64,000 bases of DNA from Nostoc sp. LEGE 06077. GTDB taxonomy: Bacteria; Cyanobacteriota; Cyanobacteriia; Cyanobacteriales; Nostocaceae. Location of the stretch: positions 1-64,000 of the forward strand of contig NZ_JADEWI010000003.1 in NCBI RefSeq assembly GCF_015207705.1, given 5' to 3'. Of this stretch, positions 17,765-26,316 are shown piece by piece. The translations under genes and the position numbers were made by a program. The notes below the pieces were generated by a model. It worked only from the letters and a program-made list of their open reading frames with translations, was not told the origin of the DNA and made no database searches. The stretch's first letter is position 1. Each line of letters opens with the position of its first letter.

Positions 17765-19552
17765 TTATGACTTTGGCTTGTATGTTGAAGCAACGTGCAA
17801 TTCTTTCAATTGCTTCCCATCTACCCCAGAAGGTGCATCTGTTAACAAGCAACGGGCTTGTTGTGTCTTGGGAAAAGCAATGACATCACGGATAGATTCT
17901 TCCCCAGCCAGCAACATCACCAAACGATCTAAACCGTAGGCGATACCACCATGTGGCGGTGTACCGTATTCAAAAGCTTCTAAGAGGAAACCAAATTTAC
18001 TTTGCGCTTCTTCTGGAGACAAGCCAATGGTTTCAAACACCTGTTCTTGAATTTCCCGTTGATAAATTCGCAGACTACCACCGCCAACTTCAAAGCCGTT
18101 GAATACCAAGTCGTAAGCTTGGGCGCGGGCGGTTTTTAAGTCGTGTATGTCGTCGGGATGGGGTGCGGTGAAGGGGTGGTGTAATGCTTCCAGGCGCTTT
18201 TCGTCAGCATTCCACTCAAACATCGGGAAATCAACAATCCATAACAAATTGAGTTTTTCTGGATTGATTAAGCCAAATTCTCTGGCGGTAAATTGCCGTA
18301 ATCTATCTAACGTTTTATTAACAGTCGCAACATCACCAGCAGCAAACAATAACAAATGTCCGGCTTTTGCACCTGTGCGGCGGAGAAGTTCGGCTTTTTG
18401 TTCGGCGGTGAGGTTGTCTTTAATTGCACCGATGGTATCAATTTCGCCATCTTCCCTGACACGAATGTAAGCTAAACCTTTTGCCCCGGCTTCACTAGCT
18501 TCTCTGAAAATGTCGCCACCTGGTTTAATACGGACGTTAGAAATTTTGTCGTTACCGTTGGGGATGGGAAGAATTTTGACAATACCACCATGAGCAACAG
18601 CATCCTTAAAGACTTTGAAACCAGAGTCTTTGAGGATATCGGAAACATCGACTAATTCTAAATCATAGCGAGTGTCGGGTTTATCGCTACCGTAACGTTC
18701 CATCGCTTCGGCGTAGGTTAAACGGGGGAAGGGATGGGTTAACTCAATCCCTTTAACGGTTTTGAAAATCTGACAAACTAATTTTTCGTTGAGTTCGATA
18801 ATTTCTTCTTGAGACATGAAACTCATTTCCATGTCTAATTGGGTGAACTCTGGTTGTCTGTCGGCACGTAAATCTTCATCCCGGAAGCAACGGGCAATCT
18901 GATAGTATCTATCCATACCAGATACCATCAAGATTTGTTTAAATAGTTGCGGTGACTGAGGTAAAGCAAACCATTCGCCAGGGTTGACGCGACTGGGTAG
19001 AACATAATCCCGCGCACCTTCGGGAGTAGAACGTGTAAGAACTGGGGTTTCCACTTCGATGAAATTTTCCCCATCTTCTAAATAGCGACGCATCGCTTTG
19101 ACGACTTGATGACGCAGCTGCATATTTTGCGCCATGCGATCGCGCCGTAAATCCAAATAACGGTATTTTAGTCTTAAGTCTTCCCGTACCGATTCGGTGT
19201 CAGCACTGGAAACCTGGAATGGTAGTTGCTTACGGACAGCATTTAACAAGGAAATTTTATCCGCGTAAATTTCCACTTCACCTGTAGGAATGCGGGTATT
19301 GAGGGATTCTTCGGGACGTTGCGTTACCCTACCTGTAATTTCGACGACGTATTCATTCCGCAAAGCATTGGCTTGCTCGTAAGAATTGGGGGTGCGTTGC
19401 GGATCGCTGACAATTTGGACTGTGCCAGAGCGATCGCGTAAATCTAAAAATATCACGCCCCCATGATCGCGGCGACGGTCTACCCATCCGTACAAGGTAA
19501 CAGTTTCTCCAATATCTTCTTTTCGGAGTTCGCCGCAATAGTGAGTTCGCAT
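17765..19552 (-). CDS. aspS: Aspartyl-tRNA synthetase, bacterial type
   Basis: Charges tRNA-Asp. From the ATG at 19552 the protein has 595 residues, a normal bacterial AspRS length; the in-frame upstream start at 19588 adds 12 atypical residues. The N-terminal OB domain opens [40 protein letters not shown]. The class II core shows motif 1 ([20 protein letters not shown]), motif 2 ([24 protein letters not shown]) and motif 3 ([14 protein letters not shown], then DVIAFPK). The bacterial GAD insertion lies between (about 300-430). It may be discriminating or non-discriminating; the window shows no GatCAB genes to decide. Confidence 0.98.
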   Translation of the reverse strand: MRTHYCGELRKEDIGETVTLYGWVDRRRDHGGVIFLDLRDRSGTVQIVSDPQRTPNSYEQANALRNEYVVEITGRVTQRPEESLNTRIPTGEVEIYADKISLLNAVRKQLPFQVSSADTESVREDLRLKYRYLDLRRDRMAQNMQLRHQVVKAMRRYLEDGENFIEVETPVLTRSTPEGARDYVLPSRVNPGEWFALPQSPQLFKQILMVSGMDRYYQIARCFRDEDLRADRQPEFTQLDMEMSFMSQEEIIELNEKLVCQIFKTVKGIELTHPFPRLTYAEAMERYGSDKPDTRYDLELVDVSDILKDSGFKVFKDAVAHGGIVKILPIPNGNDKISNVRIKPGGDIFREASEAGAKGLAYIRVREDGEIDTIGAIKDNLTAEQKAELLRRTGAKAGHLLLFAAGDVATVNKTLDRLRQFTAREFGLINPEKLNLLWIVDFPMFEWNADEKRLEALHHPFTAPHPDDIHDLKTARAQAYDLVFNGFEVGGGSLRIYQREIQEQVFETIGLSPEEAQSKFGFLLEAFEYGTPPHGGIAYGLDRLVMLLAGEESIRDVIAFPKTQQARCLLTDAPSGVDGKQLKELHVASTYKPKS

Positions 19553-19752
19553 AGTAGTTAATCTGTTCTTCCGGGCTAGATGGGTCAATAAAAGTCAAAG
19601 CTTTCCCATTATCTAGCATCAATAGTATCTAATAGAAGAACCAATGACACAATATCTTAGCAGAAGGCTAGGGGTAAGCGGCAGATTGCTTGTGTTTCGC
19701 CCGGTTCTAGGGCTGAAATGCTTTATCGGTGAAGGTTACAGATTTAAACGTT

Positions 19753-20316
19753 CTAAGTTTTATAGCCATAACCCAACAAATCTAAAATTTCATTGCAAGT
19801 TTCCTGTAGTGCCTTATCTTTTGTGTATACCGTAAACTTTGCCAGAAGATAATTTGAGGGATGACGAAGAAAGTGTTCATTAATGTTGGGACTGCCATCA
19901 GTTACATATTCGTTGCGATCGTTCAAAATTTGCAGCGACTCATGTAAATCAGGTGATGGTAGCAAAAGAATAACATAAGGTAATGGTTCTAAAACTTTTT
20001 GTACTCTTTGAAATAAGGACGTATCTTCGTAAACAGAAGGACCTGCGCCAAAATCTATCACACAGTCTTTATATTCCGATACTAATCTTTCTACTGCATG
20101 AGCTTCAAAAGGTTTCCAATATTGGTAAACACTATATAAGCCTTCAGTTTCGCGTTTTTGTTGTGCTAATTTTTCATCATATCCAATTTCTTGGTAGTAG
20201 CCCCATCGTAATTCATCCATTGAACATTGGGGAATACCAAGGTGATTAGCTAATAATTCGCCAATAGTAGATTTACCAGCACCTATAGGGCCAATCAAGA
20301 TAATATTTGATACCAT
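19753..20316 (-). CDS. P-loop nucleotide kinase, shikimate kinase-like
   Basis: A protein of 187 residues from the ATG at 20316 (MVSNIILIGPIGAGKSTIG); a TTG 24 bases upstream is less likely. Walker A is GPIGAGKST (about 9-17). The rest resembles small-molecule kinases of the shikimate/adenylate kinase fold: LANHLGIPQCSMDELRWGYYQEIGY, the Walker-B-like CVIDFGAGPSVYED, and VILLLPSPDLHESLQILNDR. The Arg and Gly residues expected for shikimate binding are not convincing, so shikimate kinase activity is not claimed. It is transcribed on the minus strand, upstream of aspS and downstream of a terminator, and may be its own unit. Confidence 0.72.
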   Translation of the reverse strand: MVSNIILIGPIGAGKSTIGELLANHLGIPQCSMDELRWGYYQEIGYDEKLAQQKRETEGLYSVYQYWKPFEAHAVERLVSEYKDCVIDFGAGPSVYEDTSLFQRVQKVLEPLPYVILLLPSPDLHESLQILNDRNEYVTDGSPNINEHFLRHPSNYLLAKFTVYTKDKALQETCNEILDLLGYGYKT

Positions 20317-20340
20317 ATTTTTTTGATTTTGGGTTAACAA

Positions 20341-20368
20341 AAAAACGGGTAGGCTTTCCGGCCTACCC
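20341..20368 (-). terminator. Intrinsic terminator of the 135-residue gene
   Basis: GGGTAGGC (20347-20354) pairs perfectly with GCCTACCC (20361-20368). Read on the minus strand the hairpin is followed by GTTTTT, placing a terminator 30 bases after the stop of the upstream minus-strand gene. Confidence 0.85.
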
Positions 20369-20398
20369 TACAATAAATTTATCAATGAACAAAATTAA

Positions 20399-20806
20399 TT
20401 AATGATGATCACGAGGGGCGTTGAAAGCTTCCCAGGCAGCTTTAGCTGCACTTTGGAAGCGATCGCCAAAATCAGCAAATTCTTTCCACAATAAGTGCCA
20501 GTTTTTCTCAGCTTCTTCTTGGATGACAGCCCAAGCATTTTCCAGGCGATCGCGTTCAATGAGTTTTTCGCCTTCAATGGCTTCTCTTGCTTGGCGCACA
20601 GCATTTAAATAAGTTTCGCGGGTGAGGGTTCCGGCTGATTCTGCTTCAGCTTGGGCGCGTCGTTTGAGTGCTTCAATTAAAGCTTTGGTTTCGTTCTTCA
20701 CTTCATCAGTCTCCCCAGCCATTTCCGCTTCTACCATTTCGTTAGTTTGAGAACTGATTTGTACAACTAAAGTAGATTCAATGGATTCAAAATTATTACC
20801 AGTCAT
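20399..20806 (-). CDS. Helical conserved cyanobacterial protein, function unknown
   Basis: A 135-residue, strongly helical, charged and Ala/Glu-rich protein. After an N-terminal strand-like segment (IESTLVVQISSQTNEM), most of the chain is predicted helix (KNETKALIEALKRRAQ..., NAVRQAREAIEGEKLIERDRLENAWAVIQEEAEKNWHLLWKEFADFGDRFQSAAKAAWEAF). It may be amphipathic or coiled coil. There is no signal peptide, membrane span or catalytic motif. It is followed by a good terminator and preceded by the M48 peptidase gene on the same strand, 45 bases away, so the two may be cotranscribed. I do not recognise a named family. Confidence 0.75.
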   Translation of the reverse strand: MTGNNFESIESTLVVQISSQTNEMVEAEMAGETDEVKNETKALIEALKRRAQAEAESAGTLTRETYLNAVRQAREAIEGEKLIERDRLENAWAVIQEEAEKNWHLLWKEFADFGDRFQSAAKAAWEAFNAPRDHH

Positions 20807-20851
20807 AGTTACAATATCCTCTCAATTCAGTTTCCCACAAAGGAATAATGA

Positions 20852-21718
20852 TTAATATTTTGTAGACAGTTGCTGTTCTAATTTCAGCAATTGTTCAACC
20901 CGTGATTCTGTGTCAGGATGACTCGAAAACAAGTTACCTAAAAACTTGCCAGAGATAGGATTGATAATTAATAAAGGTTCAAAAGCTGGATTCGCATCTA
21001 AAGGTAACTGTCGTGCTGTGGCTTCTAATCTTTGCAAAGCGCGGGCTAAAGCGCGGGGATTCCCGGTTAATTTTGCCGAACCAGCATCAGCAGAAAATTC
21101 GCGAGTACGAGAAATGCCTAGTTGAATTACTGTTGCAGCTACTGGTGCTAACAATACAGTTAACAATATTCCTAACGGATTACCACCTCTGTCATCATCT
21201 CGTGAACCACCGCTAAACCACAGGCTGTAACTCACCATTTGTGCCAAGAAAGAAATTGCACCGGCGATCGTCGCAGCTACAGCTTGGGTTAAGGTATCAC
21301 GATTAATAATGTGGGTTAATTCGTGGGCAATCACACCTTCTAATTCATCTTCTGGCAGAATACTTAAAATACCTTCAGTCACAGCCACAGCAGCGTGTTC
21401 TGGATCGCGTCCTGTGGCAAAAGCGTTAGCCGTTTGACCGGGAACAATATAAACTGCGGGCATAGGGATGTTAGCGCGTGCAGCTAATTTCTCCACCGTC
21501 CGATAAAGTCCTGGTGCTTCTGCGGCACTCACTGGCTGGGCGCGATACACTGCTAAGGCAATTTTATCTGATTGATACCAGGAAAATAGATTAGTTACTG
21601 CTGCTAAACCAATTCCTATAATTAAGCCACTAGTGCCACCAAGTACCCAGTAACTTATAGAAATTAATAACCCACTGAGTGCAGCCAGCAAAGCAACTGT
21701 TTTAAATTGATTTCCCAT
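20852..21718 (-). CDS. htpX: HtpX-like M48 membrane metalloprotease
   Basis: A 288-residue zinc protease of family M48. Two N-terminal membrane spans (about 7-24 and 26-44) precede the catalytic region: GRDPEHAAVAVTEGIL, the zinc motif HELTH within LEGVIAHELTHIINRDTLT (about 132-150), two more hydrophobic segments (AATIAGAISFLAQMV, LGILLTVLLAPVAATVI), and the third zinc ligand in SRTREFSADAGSAKLTG. SHPDTESRVEQL near the C-terminus is also typical. HtpX removes misfolded membrane proteins with FtsH. The family has several paralogues in cyanobacteria, so strict orthology to HtpX is not proved. Confidence 0.93.
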   Translation of the reverse strand: MGNQFKTVALLAALSGLLISISYWVLGGTSGLIIGIGLAAVTNLFSWYQSDKIALAVYRAQPVSAAEAPGLYRTVEKLAARANIPMPAVYIVPGQTANAFATGRDPEHAAVAVTEGILSILPEDELEGVIAHELTHIINRDTLTQAVAATIAGAISFLAQMVSYSLWFSGGSRDDDRGGNPLGILLTVLLAPVAATVIQLGISRTREFSADAGSAKLTGNPRALARALQRLEATARQLPLDANPAFEPLLIINPISGKFLGNLFSSHPDTESRVEQLLKLEQQLSTKY

Positions 21719-22018
21719 ATTTATGCTCTCCTATTAATGCTGTATGGAACGTTTTTCAGCTTTTCTCAATCACAGCATTACTTAAGCTACACATAAATTT
21801 TAGCTATCCAAACACATATCTATCAGGTAGCAATTGCGCCCCAATTCAGTACGGTTTTCCCACTCAAGTTAGCAAATAATGACTAGCTGGAAAATAGAGG
21901 CTAGAAATTAGGGCTAGGGATGAAAAAAGAGTGTTTTTTATGTTTGGTTACGAGATTTTCTTGTGATTAGCTGACTGAAAAAATAAATCAAGAATTTAGC
22001 AGTTAGTTAGGATGCGAT
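21719..22018. other. Intergenic spacer without identified genes
   Basis: About 300 bp between the divergent M48 protease and metallophosphoesterase genes, before the repeat at 22019. No reading frame, terminator or clear operator was recognised. Confidence 0.5.
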
Positions 22019-22158
22019 GGGAATCATATTTGATTTGGAGAAAAAACTCAGTATACCTCTGTTACTTCTTTTCCTGTTCCCTGTTCCCTGCCTATCGCGC
22101 TTGTGGTGCGCGAAGCGCACCACACAAGTAATTTCAATAATCAAGTCGGATTCCTATA
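22019..22158. repeat. Dispersed MITE-like repeat, copy A
   Basis: 140 bp closely similar to 43313-43440. Shared blocks include ATATTTGATTTGGAGAAAAA, ACCTCTGTTACTTCTT and the right end AATCAAGTCGGATTCCTATA. The left end (GGGAATCATATTTGATT) is a degenerate inverted copy of the right end. Copy A carries an extra hairpin, GTGGTGCGC-GAA-GCGCACCAC, in its middle. It lies just upstream of a metallophosphoesterase gene and happens to be open in that gene's frame. Confidence 0.75.
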
Positions 22159-22292
22159 GTACAGTGCGCGACTTTAACGAGTTAGCTTTATTTGTACAAA
22201 CCTACTTAGTTTTCCTTTTAGTACTATTGAGAAGATTGTGTCCAAATTTGGCTGAGTTTCCTATGCTGGAGATAGACAGCAAGGAAAGCGGC

Positions 22293-23213
22293 ATGACCAG
22301 TCAGAAAAAACAATCAAAAACTCTCAAAATTGCTGTAGTTGGAGATATTCACGACCAATGGGAAGTGGAAGATGCCCTTGCACTCAAGCAATTGGGTGTT
22401 GATTTGGTGCTATTTGTGGGAGATTTTGGTAATGAATCAGTGGAAGTGGTGAAAGCGATCGCTTCCCTGAATATCCCCAAAGCAGCAATCATGGGCAACC
22501 ACGACGCTTGGTACACTGCTACAGAATGGGGACGAAAGAAATGTCCCTACGATCGCTCTCAAGAAGACTGGGTACAAGAACAACTTGATTTACTGGGTGC
22601 AGCCCATGTTGGTTACAGCAAGTTGGAGTTTCCCGAATGGAATTTAACCGTAGTTGGTGGTCGTCCTTTTAGTTGGGGTGGCCCAGAATGGAGATTTGCA
22701 GACATCTGCAAAGAACGTTACGGTGTCACAGACATGGAAGAATCAGCAGCTAAAATTACGGCTGCGGTCAAAACTGCTGCTGGCGATGCAATTATTTTTC
22801 TCGGACACAACGGGCCGAGTGGCTTAGGCGATCGCCCCGAAGACCCCTGTGGTAAAGATTGGCATCCCATCGGCGGCGATTTTGGCGATCCAGATTTTGC
22901 CGAAGCTATTTCTCAGACGATCAACCTTGGTAAAACCATTCCTCTAGTTACCTTTGGACATATGCACCACACTCTGCGGCACACCAAAAAAGTGTTACGC
23001 ACATCAGTGTTTAGAAATCCACAAGGCACAATTTACTTAAATGCAGCCAGCGTCCCCAGAATTATCGAACATGATGGATACAAGCAACGGAATTTCTCTA
23101 TTGTCCACTTAGAGGCAGGTGTAGTCACACAAGCTGCCTTAGTTTGGGTAGGCAAAGATTTACAGGCGATCTCAGAGGAAATTTTGTATGAGCTTTCCCC
23201 TAGTAAGTTGTAG
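22293..23213 (+). CDS. Metallophosphoesterase (TIGR04168-like)
   Basis: A 306-residue calcineurin-like phosphoesterase from the ATG at 22293, which has AAGGA eight bases upstream. The open frame extends to 22017, but that part is repeat DNA. Metal-ligand motifs are VVGDIHDQW (Asp-x-His), LFVGDFGNES (Gly-Asp), IMGNHDAWY (Gly-Asn-His-Asp/Glu), FLGHNGPSG and TFGHMHHTLR (Gly-His-x-His). ERYGVTDMEESAAKI is an insertion in this cyanobacteria/plant subfamily. The expected product hydrolyses phosphate esters or nucleotides; the substrate is unknown. There is no signal peptide. It stands alone ahead of a tRNA gene. Confidence 0.88.
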   Translation: MTSQKKQSKTLKIAVVGDIHDQWEVEDALALKQLGVDLVLFVGDFGNESVEVVKAIASLNIPKAAIMGNHDAWYTATEWGRKKCPYDRSQEDWVQEQLDLLGAAHVGYSKLEFPEWNLTVVGGRPFSWGGPEWRFADICKERYGVTDMEESAAKITAAVKTAAGDAIIFLGHNGPSGLGDRPEDPCGKDWHPIGGDFGDPDFAEAISQTINLGKTIPLVTFGHMHHTLRHTKKVLRTSVFRNPQGTIYLNAASVPRIIEHDGYKQRNFSIVHLEAGVVTQAALVWVGKDLQAISEEILYELSPSKL

Positions 23214-23322
23214 ATATTTACTTTCAGTAGTGCAACCTGCGTAGATGTAAGATATATTATTATCTGTCAGCTTTGTTGCTCACCAAAGAATATAGGGTAA
23301 GCAGTTGCTCGACAGTTTTACT

Positions 23323-23407
23323 GGAGAGGTGGCAGAGTGGTCGAATGCGTCCGACTTGAAATCGGATGAACCGAAAGGTTCCGGGAGTTCGAATCTCCCC
23401 TTCTCCG
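23323..23407 (+). tRNA. trnS-UGA: tRNA-Ser (anticodon UGA)
   Basis: An 85-nt class II tRNA. The acceptor GGAGAGG pairs with CTTCTCC, with discriminator G. The anticodon stem TCCGA/TCGGA encloses loop CTTGAAA, with anticodon TGA at 23357-23359. A variable arm (AACCGAAAGGTT) is followed by the T arm GGGAGTTCGAATCTCCC. The long variable arm and G discriminator fit serine. The 3' CCA is not encoded. Confidence 0.97.
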
Positions 23408-23436
23408 TTGTGACATTAAACTAGCCGAAAAAAAGA

Positions 23437-23472
23437 TTAGGGTAGCAACCAGTATCATGTTCGCTACCCTAA
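23437..23472 (-). terminator. Intrinsic terminator of the small exported protein gene
   Basis: TTAGGGTAGC (23437-23446) and GCTACCCTAA (23463-23472) form a 10-bp perfect stem. Read on the minus strand it is followed by TCTTTTTTT. It lies 33 bases after the stop of the minus-strand gene. Confidence 0.88.
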
Positions 23473-23505
23473 AATTTATTTATATTACTTAATTACTACA
23501 AACAA

Positions 23506-23883
23506 TTACTTAACTTCGTTAGCAGGAAACTTCTCAACCTTGCCTTTTTTCACAGCTACAACTACATCAAAAGTAGAACAGTAAGAAAATGTCACATCGT
23601 TAGCTTTGTTGTAGAGATTAACTACATGACCTGCACCACCGGGTTGAATTCCGATAGGTTCAAGGTCGCCAAAGAAGAAACGACGCAGCTGATCACCATT
23701 ACCAAAAACACCCTTGTTCTTAGTGATCAAATCAATTTTTTGTTGAGCAGACAAACCTGTAGCATCCGCCGCTGAGGCTGGAAGTAGTGAGATTGAAGGT
23801 TTTACAGCCTGAAATGTAACATTTCCAACTGACAATAAACCAGCTATGGCAACACCTGTAAGTAATGAAGAGGCGAATTTCAT
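23506..23883 (-). CDS. Small exported protein of unknown function
   Basis: A 125-residue protein with a clear signal peptide (MKFASSLLTGVAIAGLLSVGNV...) and a probable cleavage near ASA-AD (about residues 37-39). The mature part of about 87 residues begins ATGLSAQQKIDLITKNKGVFGNG and ends DVTFSYCSTFDVVVAVKKGKVEKFPANEVK. It has one Cys, in SYCSTFD. I do not recognise the family. The composition and single compact domain suggest a periplasmic or thylakoid-lumen protein. The gene is monocistronic, with its own terminator, and divergent from the EamA transporter gene. Confidence 0.75.
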   Translation of the reverse strand: MKFASSLLTGVAIAGLLSVGNVTFQAVKPSISLLPASAADATGLSAQQKIDLITKNKGVFGNGDQLRRFFFGDLEPIGIQPGGAGHVVNLYNKANDVTFSYCSTFDVVVAVKKGKVEKFPANEVK

Positions 23884-24111
23884 GGGTTAATTCCTTATGT
23901 TTGAGCTTCGTAGCTATTCAGAGCATCTCAGATACTACTGAAGCTCATCTGAAACTTAGCCATAAATTGTCTGAATTTATTCCTTAATAAGATTCAGTTT
24001 AAACTCAGCATTTTCTCAGGTAATTGTGATGTCAAAAATATCAGCTAATTTTTAAGGCTGTTTCAGCTTGTTCTCACCTGGACTTAAGCTAAGATTTTTA
24101 GTATTGTTGAC

Positions 24112-25200
24112 GTGACTTCTATTGCAACTGCAAGTGGTATTGCTGTGACTAGCCTGAGAAGATGGCATCGTTTCATTGACAGAATTCCTCACCAAGCCTA
24201 TCTCTGGGTAGCAATCCTCATTTTTGGCGCATCAGGTGCAGTTACGCGCAAGTTAACAGAAATTGGTTCGCAAAACTTAATAAATGGGAGAAATCCCATT
24301 TCTCTGTGTAATGTTTTGTTCGTTGGCAATATCTGTGCATTGCTGGTGCTGATTATCATCTATCGGCAACAGTGGAACAAAACAGCATTGAAGCAAATAT
24401 CAGTGAATAATTGGCTAGTGTTGTCGGTAGTATCAATCTTATCAGGGGCGTTGGCTCCTGGGTTAATTTTTCAGGCACTAGCACTCACCAATGTCAACAA
24501 TGTGATTTTAGTTGGTAGATTAGAACCGCCACTGGCTTTAGCTTTATCAATTTGGTTATTAAAAGAACGGGTAAATATTTGGGAAATTATTGGGGCGATC
24601 GCAGCTTTTGTGGGTGTCGCACTGACTGTCTTACTCCAACCAGCAGGACATACCATAATGAATACGCCAGGGTTTCATTTGGGTACAGGCGAAATTCTGA
24701 CAGCAGCCGCATCAGTAGCCGCAGCAGTAGCTACAGTTCTAGGTAAAAAATATGTCTTCCATATTCCTTTAGGAATTTTTACAATCTATCGCACTGCTGT
24801 AGGAACTATAGTATTTTTCTTTCTGGCTTTACGGCTATATGGTCAACATCATTTTGCCGAAGTATTTTCGCCTTTTTTGTGGCGGTGGATGTTGCTTTAT
24901 AGTGTGGTGATTGTAGTTTTAGGTCAGTCGTTTTGGTTTAAAGGTTTGAGAGCTACTACGGTATCTGTCGCTTCCTTAGTTGGCTCATTTACTCCCATTG
25001 CAGGTATTGTGGCTGCTTATTTTATCTTAGATGAAGCCCCAACCCTACCTCAATATATAGGTGGTAGTTTGATTATCGTGGGGATATTAATTAGCCAACT
25101 GGGAGTTATGCGTCACACTCGTCTTACCGCAGCGGCCGATCAGGTAAACTCTACACAAGTACAACAAGTAGAAAGCGAGATGGGATTTAAAGGCATTTAA
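24112..25200 (+). CDS. EamA-family (DMT) transporter
   Basis: A 362-residue membrane protein with about ten hydrophobic helices in two EamA repeats. The first repeat begins QAYLWVAILIFGASGAVTRK and ends with the Glu-Arg element LLKERVNIWEIIGAIAAFVGVALTVL. The second begins GEILTAAASVAAAVATVLGKKY and ends TPIAGIVAAYFILDEAPTLPQYIGGSLIIVGILIS. The family exports or imports amino acids, nucleobases or other small metabolites; this substrate is unknown. The start is GTG at 24112, the first suitable codon. The C-terminal 30 residues are polar and cytoplasmic. It is convergent with the PerM-like gene, with an 11-base gap. Confidence 0.9.
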   Translation: MTSIATASGIAVTSLRRWHRFIDRIPHQAYLWVAILIFGASGAVTRKLTEIGSQNLINGRNPISLCNVLFVGNICALLVLIIIYRQQWNKTALKQISVNNWLVLSVVSILSGALAPGLIFQALALTNVNNVILVGRLEPPLALALSIWLLKERVNIWEIIGAIAAFVGVALTVLLQPAGHTIMNTPGFHLGTGEILTAAASVAAAVATVLGKKYVFHIPLGIFTIYRTAVGTIVFFFLALRLYGQHHFAEVFSPFLWRWMLLYSVVIVVLGQSFWFKGLRATTVSVASLVGSFTPIAGIVAAYFILDEAPTLPQYIGGSLIIVGILISQLGVMRHTRLTAAADQVNSTQVQQVESEMGFKGI

Positions 25201-25210
25201 TATTTTCAAC

Positions 25211-26308
25211 CTACCCAGATGTAGATTCTTGTGGAAGCATTTCTCCCTCTTCACCTGCAACCGCAGTATTATCATCATTAGATACAGCAAAACCATCGGC
25301 AACATCTTTAATAAAACCAGCCACTGGTACAGCAATAATTAATCCCAACACTCCACCAATATAAGTTCCCACCAATAAAGAAATTAACACCCAGATTGGT
25401 CTTAACCCTGTGAAACTGCCTAACAATCGCGGTGCGATCGCTTGGTCAATCAACTGATCAATAATCACAGCTACTGCCAGCACTTTTACTGCTAACCAAA
25501 AATCATGGGTAGCTATAATTAAAGTGATAACAATCAAACTCAACACATCTCCAAAGGGAATCAAGCTTAAAATTCCCACTCCCAAACCAAAAAGCAAGCC
25601 AAACTGGACTTGAAACAACAAAAACATTAATGTTTGGGCAAGTCCCATCAGTAAAGCTAATGTTCCTTGTCCAATCAAGTAATTTTGAAAGTTTTGTTGA
25701 ATAGATTTACTAATTGGTTGGGCGAAAGCCCAAGGAAACTTTTTAAATATTCCCTCCCACAGTCTTGGCCCATCTAACAACAAGTAAAAACTTAAAACTA
25801 CTGTAATTAATGCTCCTGAAACACTATCAATTGTATCGACAATAATGCTTAAAAGCTTATCGGAAAGATACTCCAATTCATCAGGAATTTTATCAGTAAC
25901 TTTAGTAAAAATTTGACTGAAATCTATTCTACTACTCTGGCTAAAAGCCCAATCATTTAAACCCTGTAATTTTGCCTCACTAGAATCAATCCATTGAGGC
26001 AGTAATTTAACCATTTCATTAAATTGCTCGGAAACTATGGGTAATAATGTAATTCCCAAAGTCACCAGAATAAAAGTAGCTAAGATAAAAACTAGTGTGA
26101 CTCCATAGTTACGTTTAACGCCTTGTCGCTCCAGTAACGAAACAGGGTAGTTTAAAATAAAAGCAAACAAAGAGGCTAGGACAAGAATAGCCACTAAAGG
26201 TTGAAAATATTGAAAAAATCGCAATAATAACCATCCATTAAGAAAAAATAGGGGAAATAACAACGTTAACACTAGCCATTTTAGAAGTCGATTAACTGAT
26301 AAATTCAT
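25211..26308 (-). CDS. AI-2E family (PerM-like) membrane transporter
   Basis: A 365-residue membrane protein of the AI-2E exporter/PerM family. Three N-terminal spans (about 10-30, 33-55, 65-90) are followed by a soluble loop with amphipathic helices (about 95-160, EMVKLLPQWIDSSEAKLQG...). A further group of four to five spans comes after, including TVVLSFYLLLDGPRLW, the glycine-rich FGLLFGLGVGILSLIPFGDVLSLIVI and LVGTYIGGVLGLIIAVPVAGFIKDV. The family mediates efflux of autoinducer-2, Na+/H+ exchange or other solutes; the substrate here is unknown. The stop-to-start gap from the upstream pyrF-pyrE gene is eight bases, so the two genes form an operon. Confidence 0.9.
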   Translation of the reverse strand: MNLSVNRLLKWLVLTLLFPLFFLNGWLLLRFFQYFQPLVAILVLASLFAFILNYPVSLLERQGVKRNYGVTLVFILATFILVTLGITLLPIVSEQFNEMVKLLPQWIDSSEAKLQGLNDWAFSQSSRIDFSQIFTKVTDKIPDELEYLSDKLLSIIVDTIDSVSGALITVVLSFYLLLDGPRLWEGIFKKFPWAFAQPISKSIQQNFQNYLIGQGTLALLMGLAQTLMFLLFQVQFGLLFGLGVGILSLIPFGDVLSLIVITLIIATHDFWLAVKVLAVAVIIDQLIDQAIAPRLLGSFTGLRPIWVLISLLVGTYIGGVLGLIIAVPVAGFIKDVADGFAVSNDDNTAVAGEEGEMLPQESTSG

Positions 26309-26316
26309 AATTATTC

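Noticed and set aside
22017-22292. N-terminal extension of the metallophosphoesterase
   Set aside because: The stretch is mostly the dispersed repeat (copy A). A good ribosome site and the family start are at 22293.
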